From positions 2,599,501 to 2,663,500 of the forward strand of contig NZ_BAAAXG010000026.1 in the NCBI RefSeq assembly GCF_039535475.1: 64,000 nucleotides of DNA, given 5' to 3'. The notes beneath the pieces are model-generated. The model was not told where the DNA came from and searched no databases. It saw only the letters and a program-made list of their open reading frames with translations. The translations under genes and the position numbers were made by a program. Positions 44,497-52,860 of the stretch are shown piece after piece. The stretch is from Streptomyces showdoensis. Lineage in GTDB: Bacteria; Actinomycetota; Actinomycetes; Streptomycetales; Streptomycetaceae. Position 1 is the stretch's first letter. Every line of letters starts with the position of its first letter.

Positions 44497-46914
44497 GTGA
44501 CCAACAGACGACGGGCGATCCGAGCGTCCGCAGTCGTCGTGGCGCTCGCGGCCACCGCCGCCACCGCCTCGACCTTCACCACCGCGTGGGCCGACAACCA
44601 CGGCAGCGTGCCGGCCGCGGCGGCGCCCGGGGCGCGCTCCGTGGACAAGACCACGGTCGACCACGACCTCGACGGCCCGTACAGCAAGCAGCAGGAGCAG
44701 CAGCGCAAGGCTGCCCTGGAGCAGGTGCTGAACGGCGAGAGCAAGATCGAGAACCGGGGCGGCTCGAAGGTCGTCAAGCTCGACAGCAAGAAGTACGTCG
44801 AGCTCGGCCGCGAGAAGACCGACAAGATCTTCACCATCCTCGTCGAGTTCGGCGACCAGGTCGACAACACGACCCTGGTCGACCGCAAGGACGACGACAC
44901 CCCGGACCTGAAGCCGAAGTACGGCGGCACGCCCGGCCCGCTGCACAACCGCATAGCCAAGCCGGACCGTGCGCACGACAACTCCACGGCCTGGCAGGCG
45001 GACTACAACCAGCAGCACTTCCAGGACCTGTACTTCGGTACCGGCAAGGACAAGAAGGGGCAGCAGAAGCAGTCCCTGAAGACCTACTACGAGAAGACCT
45101 CGTCCGGCCGCTACTCGGTCGACGGCGCCGTCTCCGACTGGGTCAAGGTCCCGTACAACGAGGCCCGCTACGGCTCGAACTACTGCGGCCAGACCAACTG
45201 CGCCAACGTGTGGGACACCGTGCGCGACGGCCTCGTGGCCTGGAACGCGGACCAGAAGGCCAAGGGCAAGACCGACGCCGAGATCAAGGCGACGCTGGCG
45301 CAGTACGACCAGTGGGACCGCTACGACTTCGACGGCGACGGCAACTTCAACGAGCCCGACGGCTACATCGACCACTTCCAGATCGTCCACGCGGGCGAGG
45401 ACGAGTCGGCCGGCGGCGGCGCCGAGGGCACCAACGCCCTGTGGGCCCACCGCTGGTACGCCTACGGCACCGACGCGGGCAAGACCGGTCCGGCCAACAA
45501 CAAGTCCGGCGGCACCCCGATCGGCAACTCGGGCATCTGGGTCGGCGACTACACGATGCAGCCGGAGAACGGCGGCCTCGGCGTCTTCGCCCACGAGTAC
45601 GGCCACGACCTCGGTCTGCCGGACCACTACGACACCAACGGCGGCGAGAACTCCACGGGCTTCTGGACCCTCATGTCCTCCGGCTCCTGGCTCGGCACCG
45701 GCAAGGACTCCATCGGCGACCTCCCCGGCGACATGAACGCCTGGGACAAGCTGCAGCTCGGCTGGCTGAACTACGCCAAGGTCAACGACTGGCAGCGTGG
45801 CACCAAGACCACCCACAAGCTGGGCGTCTCGGAGTACAACACCAAGAACCCGCAGGCGCTCGTCGTCGAGCTGCCGAAGAAGTCGGTCACCACCGACGTC
45901 GTGGCCCCCGCCGAGGGTGCCTCGCAGTGGTGGAGCAACATGGGTGACGACCTCAAGAACACCCTGACCCGCTCCGTCGACCTGACCGGCAAGACGTCGG
46001 CCTCCCTGGAGCTCCAGGGCTGGTACGACATCGAGCAGGACTACGACTACCTGTACGCCGAGGTCTCCACCGACGGCGGTGCCAACTGGCACGCCCTCGA
46101 CGGCACCGCCGACGGCAAGCCGCTCCAGAAGGACGCCTCCGGCGCCCCGGCCCTGACCGGCGCCTCGGAGAAGCACCAGAAGCTGGTCTACGGCCTGGAC
46201 GCGTACGCGGGCAAGAAGTTCGACCTCCGCTTCCGCTACCAGACGGACGGCGGCGCGGGCGGCAAGGGCTTCACCGCCGACGCCATCACGCTGACCGCCG
46301 ACGGTGCCGCCGTCTTCTCGGACAACGCCGAGAACGGTGACAACGGCTGGGTCGCCAAGGGCTTCTCGCGCATCGGCAAGGGCTTCGCGAAGGAGTACGA
46401 GCAGTACTACATCGCGGAGAACCGCCAGTACGTCTCGTACGACCAGACCCTCAAGGTCGGCCCGTACAACTTCGGCTTCACCGGCGACAAGGCCAGCTGG
46501 GTCGAGCACTACCCGTACCAGAACGGTCTGCTGATCTGGAAGTGGGACCTGTCCCAGAAGGACAACAACACCTCCCAGCACCCGGGTGTGGGCCGCATCC
46601 TCCCGATCGACGCCCACCCGAGCCCGATGAAGTGGGGCGACGGCACCCTGATGCGCGGCCGCATCCAGGCGTACGACTCCCCGTTCAGCATCTCCCGCAC
46701 GGACGGCTTCCAGCTCCACAAGGCCGGCGTCGGCACCTGGGTCCCGTCCCAGGCCGGCAACCCGACCTTCGACGACCGCAAGGGCGTCTACTGGTTCAAG
46801 GAGACCGAGCGGGCCGGTGTCCAGGTAACTGACACCAACACCAAGATCCAGGTCGTCAAGGAGGCCAAGGACGGCTCCACGATCACGGTCCAGGTGGGTC
46901 CCTCGACCAAGTAA
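44497..46914 (+). CDS. Secreted M6 (immune inhibitor A-like) metalloprotease
   Basis: An 805-aa secreted zinc protease. The signal peptide (RRRAIRASAVVVALAATAATASTFTTAWA) follows GTG 44497, which has GGGAGGA nine bases upstream; an open extension to 44413 is less likely. The zinc site is HEYGHDLGLPDHYD (His366, Glu367, His370) with the HExxHxxGxxD layout of M6. The propeptide contains the usual LDGPYSKQQEQQRKAAL; C-terminal beta-rich domains have YDYLYAEVSTDGG. No Gram-positive anchor is seen, so it is released. A terminator hairpin follows. Confidence 0.93.
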   Translation: MTNRRRAIRASAVVVALAATAATASTFTTAWADNHGSVPAAAAPGARSVDKTTVDHDLDGPYSKQQEQQRKAALEQVLNGESKIENRGGSKVVKLDSKKYVELGREKTDKIFTILVEFGDQVDNTTLVDRKDDDTPDLKPKYGGTPGPLHNRIAKPDRAHDNSTAWQADYNQQHFQDLYFGTGKDKKGQQKQSLKTYYEKTSSGRYSVDGAVSDWVKVPYNEARYGSNYCGQTNCANVWDTVRDGLVAWNADQKAKGKTDAEIKATLAQYDQWDRYDFDGDGNFNEPDGYIDHFQIVHAGEDESAGGGAEGTNALWAHRWYAYGTDAGKTGPANNKSGGTPIGNSGIWVGDYTMQPENGGLGVFAHEYGHDLGLPDHYDTNGGENSTGFWTLMSSGSWLGTGKDSIGDLPGDMNAWDKLQLGWLNYAKVNDWQRGTKTTHKLGVSEYNTKNPQALVVELPKKSVTTDVVAPAEGASQWWSNMGDDLKNTLTRSVDLTGKTSASLELQGWYDIEQDYDYLYAEVSTDGGANWHALDGTADGKPLQKDASGAPALTGASEKHQKLVYGLDAYAGKKFDLRFRYQTDGGAGGKGFTADAITLTADGAAVFSDNAENGDNGWVAKGFSRIGKGFAKEYEQYYIAENRQYVSYDQTLKVGPYNFGFTGDKASWVEHYPYQNGLLIWKWDLSQKDNNTSQHPGVGRILPIDAHPSPMKWGDGTLMRGRIQAYDSPFSISRTDGFQLHKAGVGTWVPSQAGNPTFDDRKGVYWFKETERAGVQVTDTNTKIQVVKEAKDGSTITVQVGPSTK

Positions 46915-46950
46915 CGACGAGTTTTTCTGAGTCGTCGCAGGTCAAAGCAT

Positions 46951-46993
46951 GATCGGCCGTCGCCCCCTAGCGGGCGGCGGCCGATCGTGTTTA
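46951..46993 (+). terminator. Hairpin with T-rich tail after M6 protease gene
   Basis: GATCGGCCGTCGCCC (46951-46965) pairs with GGGCGGCGGCCGATC (46972-46986), with one G-U pair, then GTGTTT. It lies 37 nt after the stop. Confidence 0.8.
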
Positions 46994-47058
46994 GGTGCGT
47001 CTTACGGCTTCGGCCGTCCGACCTTATTGACAGTCGTTCCACGGGGGAGTGGTTCCGC

Positions 47059-47355
47059 ATGCCCAATGGAGGGTTCTGCAGACTGCCGGGAGGCAGTGTC
47101 GTCGTCGCCATAGGACTGCCCAGCCCGGCCGGCGACGGGGCCACCGTCCGCTTCCTGGTGCACGCCGCGAACCGTGCCCGCGCCCTGACCCGGCTGCGGA
47201 ACCTGGGCCTGCGGGCGGTCTACCTCCGGGGCAACACCGAGCCGCCGACCCCGGACGAGATCACGGCGGTGCTGCACCACCCGGACGGGATGCTGTGGCG
47301 GATCACCGCGCAGGAGCTCTGGCACCCCATACGCTCGCTCCCGAAGGCCGCGTAG
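47059..47355 (+). CDS. Conserved small hypothetical protein, 98 aa
   Basis: A 98-aa protein of mixed alpha/beta character (CRLPGGSVVVAIGLPSP, ATVRFLVHAANRARALTRLRNLGLRAVYLRGN, EITAVLHHPDGMLWRI) with no domain I can name. GGGGGAG precedes ATG 47059; an in-frame upstream ATG at 46987 overlaps the terminator and is rejected. No neighbour suggests its role. A GC-rich repeat follows the stop. Confidence 0.75.
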   Translation: MPNGGFCRLPGGSVVVAIGLPSPAGDGATVRFLVHAANRARALTRLRNLGLRAVYLRGNTEPPTPDEITAVLHHPDGMLWRITAQELWHPIRSLPKAA

Positions 47356-47375
47356 GCCGCGACGCAGGGGTTCCC

Positions 47376-47430
47376 GGCGCCCGGGGCGCCCGGCGCCCGG
47401 GGCGCCCGGCGCCCGGGCGCCCCGGGCGCC
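47376..47430. terminator. GGCGCCCGGG repeat between convergent genes
   Basis: Four partly overlapping GGCGCCCG(G)GGCGCC units form several alternative GC hairpins between the 98-aa gene and pncA, and probably end transcription from both. Confidence 0.6.
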
Positions 47431-48023
47431 TAGCCGGCGACGACGGGCTTCCCGGTGAGCTCCACGCCCGCCGCCCGCAGCTGTTCCAGCGCCCGCTCGG
47501 TGGTCTCCTTGGCCACCCCGGCGGTCAGGTCGAGCAGCACCTGGGTGCGGAAGCCCTCGCGGGCCGCGTCCAGGGCGGTCGCCCGCACGCAGTGGTCGGT
47601 GGCGATGCCGACCACGTCGACCTCGGTGACCCCCCGCTCCCGCAGCCACTCGGCGAGGGTCGCGCCGTTCTCGTCCCGGCCCTCGAAGCCGCTGTACGCG
47701 GCGTCGTAGGCGCCCTTGTCGAAGACGGCGTCGACCGCCCCCGAGGCCACCGCCGGCGCGAAGTTCGGGTGGAAGCCCACGCCCTCCGTGCCGGCGACGC
47801 AGTGTCTGGGCCAGGACTCGACGTAGTCCGGCCGCTCGGAGAAGTGGGCGCCCGGGTCGATGTGGTGGTCGCGGGTGGCGACCACGTGCCGGTAGGCGGC
47901 GCCGGCCGCCTGGCCGACCAGGTCGGTGACGGCGGCGGCGACGTCCGCGCCCCCCGCCACGGCGAGGCTGCCGCCCTCGCAGAAGTCGTTCTGAACGTCC
48001 ACGACGATCAATGCGCGGTGCAT
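47430..48023 (-). CDS. pncA: Nicotinamidase
   Basis: A 197-aa isochorismatase-fold enzyme that hydrolyses nicotinamide to nicotinate for NAD salvage. The catalytic triad is Asp9 (IVVDVQNDF), Lys103 (DKGAYDAAYSGF) and Cys145 (GIATDHCVRATA). Metal ligands are near Asp52-His54-His60 (RDHHIDPGAHF). ATG 48023 gives the standard start. It lies 160 nt downstream of pncB on the same strand with a hairpin in between, so both salvage steps are co-located but may be expressed differently. Confidence 0.94.
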   Translation of the reverse strand: MHRALIVVDVQNDFCEGGSLAVAGGADVAAAVTDLVGQAAGAAYRHVVATRDHHIDPGAHFSERPDYVESWPRHCVAGTEGVGFHPNFAPAVASGAVDAVFDKGAYDAAYSGFEGRDENGATLAEWLRERGVTEVDVVGIATDHCVRATALDAAREGFRTQVLLDLTAGVAKETTERALEQLRAAGVELTGKPVVAG

Positions 48024-48068
48024 GGCGGGTGTCCTTAGCGCGTCGGATGGGGTGGGTTGTGAGCCTAG

Positions 48069-48100
48069 AGACTTCCCCCTCCCGAGGGGAGGGGGCGTCT
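48069..48100 (-). terminator. Hairpin between pncB and pncA
   Basis: CCCCCTCCC and GGGAGGGGG pair around GAG, with AGAC/GTCT extending the stem. It lies 84 nt after the pncB stop and before pncA, and could attenuate read-through. Confidence 0.6.
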
Positions 48101-48183
48101 CCCTGGCGTTTCGCGCGCCCCCGGGGAGCGCGCGTCGGGCCCCGGCGGTCACGCGTACCCGGCGGCTACGCGTGCTCCGTCTG

Positions 48184-49512
48184 TCACACGTACTCCGTCG
48201 GCAGCACCGGCTCGCCCCGGGACAGCTGGATCGCGGACATCGGCAGCCCGGCCCGGGCCGCGATGTGCCGGGAGCGCGCCGCCTCCAGGGGCTCGCGGGC
48301 CACCACGTCGCCGCCCTTCACCAGCTCCACCAGGAGCTGGCGGTCGACCAGCCCGGCCGGGACCGGGCCGGTGCCGACGACCTCGGCCTCGGCGACCCCG
48401 TCGGCGTCGGTCCGGCGGGCCGCCCACTTGCGGCCGCCGATGGAGGCCTTGCCGCCCACGGACTTCTTGGCGACCGGGGTCAGCGGCGCCTTGGGGTCGG
48501 CCGAGGAGGCCCGGGCGACCAGCTTGTAGACCATCGAGCAGGTCGGGTGCCCGCTGCCGGTGACCAGCTGGGTGCCCACCCCGTACGCGTCGACCGGCGC
48601 CGCCGCCAGCGAGGCGATGGCGTACTCGTCGAGGTCCGAGGTGACCACGATCCTGGTGTCCCGCGCGCCCAGCTCGTCGAGCTGGGCCCGCACCCGGTGG
48701 GCGACGAGCAGCAGGTCGCCGGAGTCGATCCGGACCGCCCCGAGCCCGGTGCCGGCCACCTCGACGGCGGTGCGGACGGCCTCGGCCACGTCGTAGGTGT
48801 CGACCAGGAGGGTGGTGCCGCTGCCCAGCGAGTCGACCTGGGCCCGGAAGGCGTCCCGCTCGCTGTCGTGCAGCAGGGTGAAGGCGTGGGCCGAGGTGCC
48901 GACGGTCGGGATGCCGTAGCGGAAGCCGGCCGCCAGGTCCGAGGTGGAGTCGAAGCCGCCCACGTAGGCGGCGCGCGAGGAGGCGACGGCGGCGAGCTCG
49001 TGGGTGCGCCGGGCGCCCATCTCGATGAGCCGCCGGCCGCCCGCGGCGGCCGACATCCGGGAGGCGGCGGCCGCGATGGCGGAGTCGTGGTTGAGGATCG
49101 ACAGGATCACGGTCTCCAGCAGCACGCACTCGGCGAAGGAGCCCTCGACCCGCAGCACCGGCGAGCCCGGGAAGTACACCTCGCCCTCCGGGTAGCCCCA
49201 GATGTCGCCGGAGAAGCGGTAGCCGGCGAGCCACTGGAGGGTCGGCTCGTCGACGATGGCCCGCTCGCGCAGGAAGCCGATCACGTCCGCGTCGAAGCGG
49301 AAGTTCTCGACGGCGTCGAGCACCCGTCCGATGCCCGCGACCACGCCGTAGCGCCGCCCCTCGGGCAGCCGGCGGGTGAAGACCTCGAAGACGGACCGGC
49401 GGTCCGCCGTGCCGGCCCGGAGGGCCGCCTGGAGCATCGTCAGCTCGTACTGATCGGTGAAGAGCGCGGTCGACGGCACGTCCACCGGCAACCCAAGGTC
49501 CGCAGCGTTCAT
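48184..49512 (-). CDS. pncB: Nicotinate phosphoribosyltransferase
   Basis: A 442-aa enzyme forming nicotinate mononucleotide from nicotinate and PRPP. Typical segments are ALFTDQYELTMLQAALRAG at the N terminus, FEVFTRRLPEGRRYGVVAG, ILNHDSAIAAAASRM, VGTSAHAFTLLHDSE and VRIDSGDLLLVAHRVR in the PRPP/active-site region. It precedes pncA in the same direction. A 27-nt dyad lies 16 nt before its ATG, positioned to repress transcription. It is divergent from clpS, with 100 nt between the starts. Confidence 0.95.
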   Translation of the reverse strand: MNAADLGLPVDVPSTALFTDQYELTMLQAALRAGTADRRSVFEVFTRRLPEGRRYGVVAGIGRVLDAVENFRFDADVIGFLRERAIVDEPTLQWLAGYRFSGDIWGYPEGEVYFPGSPVLRVEGSFAECVLLETVILSILNHDSAIAAAASRMSAAAGGRRLIEMGARRTHELAAVASSRAAYVGGFDSTSDLAAGFRYGIPTVGTSAHAFTLLHDSERDAFRAQVDSLGSGTTLLVDTYDVAEAVRTAVEVAGTGLGAVRIDSGDLLLVAHRVRAQLDELGARDTRIVVTSDLDEYAIASLAAAPVDAYGVGTQLVTGSGHPTCSMVYKLVARASSADPKAPLTPVAKKSVGGKASIGGRKWAARRTDADGVAEAEVVGTGPVPAGLVDRQLLVELVKGGDVVAREPLEAARSRHIAARAGLPMSAIQLSRGEPVLPTEYV

Positions 49513-49527
49513 ATGAGGATGCTACCG

Positions 49528-49554
49528 CAGTATTCGTCACTCTGACGAATACTG
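49528..49554 (-). promoter_or_regulatory. 12-bp-arm palindrome upstream of pncB
   Basis: CAGTATTCGTCA and TGACGAATACTG are exact reverse complements around CTC. It ends 16 nt from the pncB start in an AT-richer stretch, a place typical for an operator of an NAD-linked regulator such as NrtR. The regulator assignment is inference; the dyad itself is plain. Confidence 0.6.
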
Positions 49555-49612
49555 GCGCGCCGTGGGCGACCCGTTTGTGCGGCGGGCCGGTCAGGGTGGC
49601 AGCATGGGGTAA

Positions 49613-49918
49613 GTGAGCGTTGCGCCTATCGAGATCGAACGGACCGAATCGGCCGAGGAGGTCTCCGCCGTCGTCGAACCGGACGTGCCCTGGGTGACCC
49701 TCGTGCACAACGACCCGGTCAACCTGATGAGCTATGTCACCTACGTCTTCCAGGCGTACTTCGGCTACTCCAAGGACAAGGCGCACAAGCTGATGCTCGA
49801 CGTGCACCACAAGGGCCGCGCGGTGGTTTCCAGCGGCACCCGCGAGGAGATGGAACGGGACGTGCAGGCGATGCACGGCTACGGACTGTGGGCGACCCTC
49901 TCCCAGGACCGCGGCTGA
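49613..49918 (+). CDS. clpS: ATP-dependent Clp protease adaptor ClpS
   Basis: A 101-aa N-end-rule adaptor that delivers substrates to ClpA/ClpC. The substrate-binding face is recognisable in [27 protein letters not shown], followed by [40 protein letters not shown]. It begins at GTG 49613 after an acidic N-terminal extension. It overlaps the DUF2017 start (TGATG), so both are co-translated. Confidence 0.95.
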   Translation: MSVAPIEIERTESAEEVSAVVEPDVPWVTLVHNDPVNLMSYVTYVFQAYFGYSKDKAHKLMLDVHHKGRAVVSSGTREEMERDVQAMHGYGLWATLSQDRG

Positions 49919-50502
49919 TGGCCGGCCGCTTCGAGGCGATCCCCGGCGGTGGCGCCGCCATCGCGCTCGACGAGGTCGAGATCTCCATCCTGCGCTCGCT
50001 GGCCGTGCAGCTCATGGAGCTGATCGGGCCGGGCGAGGAGCCGGTGGAGGGCGAGGACCCGCTGGCCGCGCTCTTCGCCGAGGGCCCGAGCGAGCCGCCC
50101 TCCGACCCGGCGCTGCGCCGCCTCTTCCCCGACGCGTACGGGGACGACAGCGACGAGCTGCGGCAGGCCGCGGCCGACTTCCGCCGCTACACCGAGAACG
50201 ACCTGCGCACCCGCAAGCGCGAGGACGCGCTCGCCGTGGTCCGCAGCCTCGACTCGCTCGCCGCCGACGCGGCCGGCGAGAGCGGCGCGGTCCTCAAGCT
50301 GGACCCGAAGGGCTCCCGGGCCTGGCTCGGCGCGCTCAACGACCTGCGGCTGACCATCGGCACCCGCCTCGACGTGACGGACGACGACGAGAGCGAGCAG
50401 CTGTACCGGCTGCCCGACTCCGATCCGCGCAAGCCGATGGTGATGGCGTACCTGTGGCTGGGCGCGCTCCAGGAGTCCCTCGTCGAGACGCTGATGGCGT
50501 AG
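49918..50502 (+). CDS. DUF2017 family protein
   Basis: A 194-aa conserved actinobacterial protein of unknown role, regularly found after clpS. It begins [36 protein letters not shown] and contains the acidic LFPDAYGDDSDELRQAAADFRRYTENDLRTRKREDAL and SRAWLGALNDLRLTIGTRL. ATG 49918 overlaps the clpS stop. The coupling suggests a link to the Clp system, which is inference. Confidence 0.9.
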   Translation: MAGRFEAIPGGGAAIALDEVEISILRSLAVQLMELIGPGEEPVEGEDPLAALFAEGPSEPPSDPALRRLFPDAYGDDSDELRQAAADFRRYTENDLRTRKREDALAVVRSLDSLAADAAGESGAVLKLDPKGSRAWLGALNDLRLTIGTRLDVTDDDESEQLYRLPDSDPRKPMVMAYLWLGALQESLVETLMA

Positions 50503-50824
50503 CGGGAGCCCCTCGAAAGGGGCTGTTCGCTCAGCGGACGCTCAAATCCGGATAACGAATACGTTATCCAACTGCCCCTCTTTGCTCCATTGAGTCCCTT
50601 TTGTCCACCTTTTTGTGTGGTGCGCGCCACAGGTGCCCCCGTCGATCACGGATAAGCCCGTGATAAATCTTCACGACCACCCGGGGACGCCACCCCTGTT
50701 CCCGGGGGCGCTTTGGCCGGCTGACCGCCGGTAGCACTCCATCCATATCCGGGGGGATCAGGACCTGATCCGCAGCAGACGCACTCGCAGTCGCGCGGAT
50801 CGGCATGGAGAAAGGCGCACCACC
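50503..50824 (+). promoter_or_regulatory. 322-nt leader of amino acid permease with several dyads
   Basis: After a short terminator-like hairpin (50507-50524, AGCCCCT/AGGGGCT) come three inverted repeats: GGATAACG-AATA-CGTTATCC (50550-50569), ATCACGG-ATAAGC-CCGTGAT (50645-50664) and GGATCAGG-A-CCTGATCC (50755-50771). The first part is AT-rich and T-rich near 50580-50620, and should contain the promoter. GGAGAAAGG precedes the permease ATG. No gene is supported. Confidence 0.55.
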
Positions 50825-52282
50825 ATGACCTCAGTGCAGGTCGACAAGCAGCACGACGGCAATGAGGCCGCGGACTCCGCCTCGGGCGAGGGTTACCACC
50901 GGGCACTCGGCGCCCGCCAGATCCAGATGATCGCGATCGGCGGCGCCATCGGCACCGGACTGTTCCTCGGGGCGGGCAAGGGCATCTCCATCGCGGGACC
51001 CAGCCTGATCCTCGCGTACGCCATCGCGGGCCTCGTCATCTTCTTCATCATGCGGGCGCTCGGCGAACTCCTCATGTACCGCCCGGTGTCGGGCTCCTTC
51101 TCGGAGTACGCCCGCGAGTTCATCGGCCCGTTCGCGGGCTTCGCGACCGGCTGGACGTACTGGCTCTTCTGGGTCGTCACCGGCATCACCGAGGTCACCG
51201 CCGCCGCGACCTACATGACGTACTGGTGGGACATCCCGCAGTGGCTCTCCGCCCTGGTCTTCACCGTGATCCTCTACGGCGCCAACCTGATCTCCGTGAA
51301 GCTCTTCGGCGAGCTGGAGTTCTGGTTCTCGATGGTCAAGGTCACCGCGATCGTCGGCATGATCCTCATCTGCGCCGGCATCCTCACGCTCGGCTTCTCC
51401 GACGCCGGTGACACCGCCTCCGTCACCCACCTGTGGGACCTCGGCGGCTTCTTCGCCGGCGAGAACGGCATCGGCTCCACGCTGATGACCCTGCAGATGG
51501 TCATGTTCGCCTTCCTCGCGGTCGAGCTGGTCGGCGTGACGGCGGGCGAGTCCAAGGACCCCAAGACGGTCCTCCCGAAGGCCATCAACACCGTGCCGTG
51601 GCGCATCGCCGTCTTCTACGTCGGCGCGCTGATCATGATCCTGTCGGTCGTCCCGTGGACCGAGTTCAAGCCGGGCGTCAGCCCGTTCGTCGCGGCCTTC
51701 GAGAAGATGGGCCTCGGCGTCGGCGCCGCGATCGTCAACTTCGTCGTCCTGACGGCCGCCCTGTCCTCCTGCAACTCGGGCATGTACTCCACCGGCCGCA
51801 TGCTGCGCGACCTCGCGCTCAACGGCCAGGGCCCGAAGGTGTTCACCCGGCTGACCAAGTCCGGCACCCCGCTGGTCGGCACCACCGTCTCGGCCGCGCT
51901 GATGATGGTCGGCGTCTGGATCAACTACCAGTGGCCCGGCGAGGCGTTCAACTACGTCGTCTCCTTCGCCACCATCTCCGGCATGTGGGCCTGGATCGTC
52001 ATCCTGATCTGCCAGATCCGCTACCGGATCAAGGCCGACCGCGGCGAGCTGCCGCAGTCCTCGTTCAAGGCGCCGGGCGGCATCTGGTTCAGCGCCTTCT
52101 CGCTGGCCTTCCTCGTGATGGTCGTCGTGACCATGGGCATGGACCAGAACAACCGGGTCGCGCTGTACGGCGCGCCGGTCTGGGGCCTGCTCCTCGCCGT
52201 CTCCTACCTGGTGCTCAAGGCCCGCAACCCCGAGGGCTCCGCCTTCGCCAAGCGGTCCGACCGGGAGTCGGTCGAGTCCTGA
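50825..52282 (+). CDS. Amino acid permease (APC/AAT family)
   Basis: A 485-aa 12-helix amino acid importer. It opens with RALGARQIQMIAIGGAIGTGLFLGAG, the family's substrate-binding first helix, then GPSLILAYAIAGLVIFFIMRALGELLMYRPVSGSFSEYA and FVGVTAGES-type segments (ELVGVTAGESKDPKTVLPKAIN). GABA, aromatic and Asn permeases look alike, so the substrate is not set. It stands alone behind a long leader. A perfect 15-bp hairpin follows. Confidence 0.93.
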   Translation: MTSVQVDKQHDGNEAADSASGEGYHRALGARQIQMIAIGGAIGTGLFLGAGKGISIAGPSLILAYAIAGLVIFFIMRALGELLMYRPVSGSFSEYAREFIGPFAGFATGWTYWLFWVVTGITEVTAAATYMTYWWDIPQWLSALVFTVILYGANLISVKLFGELEFWFSMVKVTAIVGMILICAGILTLGFSDAGDTASVTHLWDLGGFFAGENGIGSTLMTLQMVMFAFLAVELVGVTAGESKDPKTVLPKAINTVPWRIAVFYVGALIMILSVVPWTEFKPGVSPFVAAFEKMGLGVGAAIVNFVVLTAALSSCNSGMYSTGRMLRDLALNGQGPKVFTRLTKSGTPLVGTTVSAALMMVGVWINYQWPGEAFNYVVSFATISGMWAWIVILICQIRYRIKADRGELPQSSFKAPGGIWFSAFSLAFLVMVVVTMGMDQNNRVALYGAPVWGLLLAVSYLVLKARNPEGSAFAKRSDRESVES

Positions 52283-52313
52283 CCTGCCCCTGACCTGCCC
52301 CGTCTCAGCATCC

Positions 52314-52350
52314 GGGCCGTTCCGTACCACTTCTCGGTACGGAACGGCCC
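52314..52350 (+). terminator. Perfect 15-bp hairpin after amino acid permease gene
   Basis: GGGCCGTTCCGTACC (52314-52328) and its reverse complement (52336-52350) flank a 7-nt loop, 32 nt after the permease stop. The -10 element of the next gene follows at once. Confidence 0.85.
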
Positions 52351-52369
52351 GTCTGCTTATCCTCTAGGC

Positions 52370-52795
52370 ATGCTGACCATCACCCGGGTCCTGTACGACC
52401 AGATCGTGGAACACTCCCGCGCGGACCACCCCGACGAGGCCTGCGGCGTGGTCGCCGGCCCGGCCGGCAGCGGGCGCCCCGAGCGCTTCATCCCGATGCT
52501 GAACGCGGCGCGCTCGCCCACCTTCTACGAGTTCGACTCCGCCGACCTGCTGAAGCTCTACCGCGAGATGGACGACCGGGACGAGGAGCCCGTGATCGTC
52601 TACCACTCGCACACGGCGACCGAGGCCTACCCGTCCCGTACGGACATCTCCTACGCCAACGAGCCGCAGGCCCACTACGTCCTCGTCTCCACCGCCGACA
52701 CCGACGGCGCCGGCCCCTTCCAGTTCCGCTCGTACACGATCGTCGACGGCGTCGTGACCGAGGAAGAGGTCCGGGTCGTCGAGGCCTACGCGTAG
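52370..52795 (+). CDS. mec: JAMM-type hydrolase Mec (CysO-cysteine hydrolase)
   Basis: A 141-aa zinc hydrolase that in the CysO pathway frees cysteine from the CysO-Cys adduct. The JAMM site is present: Glu23 (DEACGVV), HSHTATEAYPSRTD with the two His and the distal Asp. TATCCT followed by six bases and ATG 52370 suggests a leaderless mRNA. The partner genes cysO and cysM lie 5 kb downstream rather than next to it, because a regulator, an HD protein and a B12 importer intervene. Closely related QbsD-like enzymes trim carrier proteins, which may matter for the C-terminal extension of CysO here. Confidence 0.93.
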   Translation: MLTITRVLYDQIVEHSRADHPDEACGVVAGPAGSGRPERFIPMLNAARSPTFYEFDSADLLKLYREMDDRDEEPVIVYHSHTATEAYPSRTDISYANEPQAHYVLVSTADTDGAGPFQFRSYTIVDGVVTEEEVRVVEAYA

Positions 52796-52860
52796 GACCG
52801 CGCCGAGCGCCGGGCACCGCGCGAACCCGCGCCGGGGACGCTCCGGCTCCGGCCGGGGTC

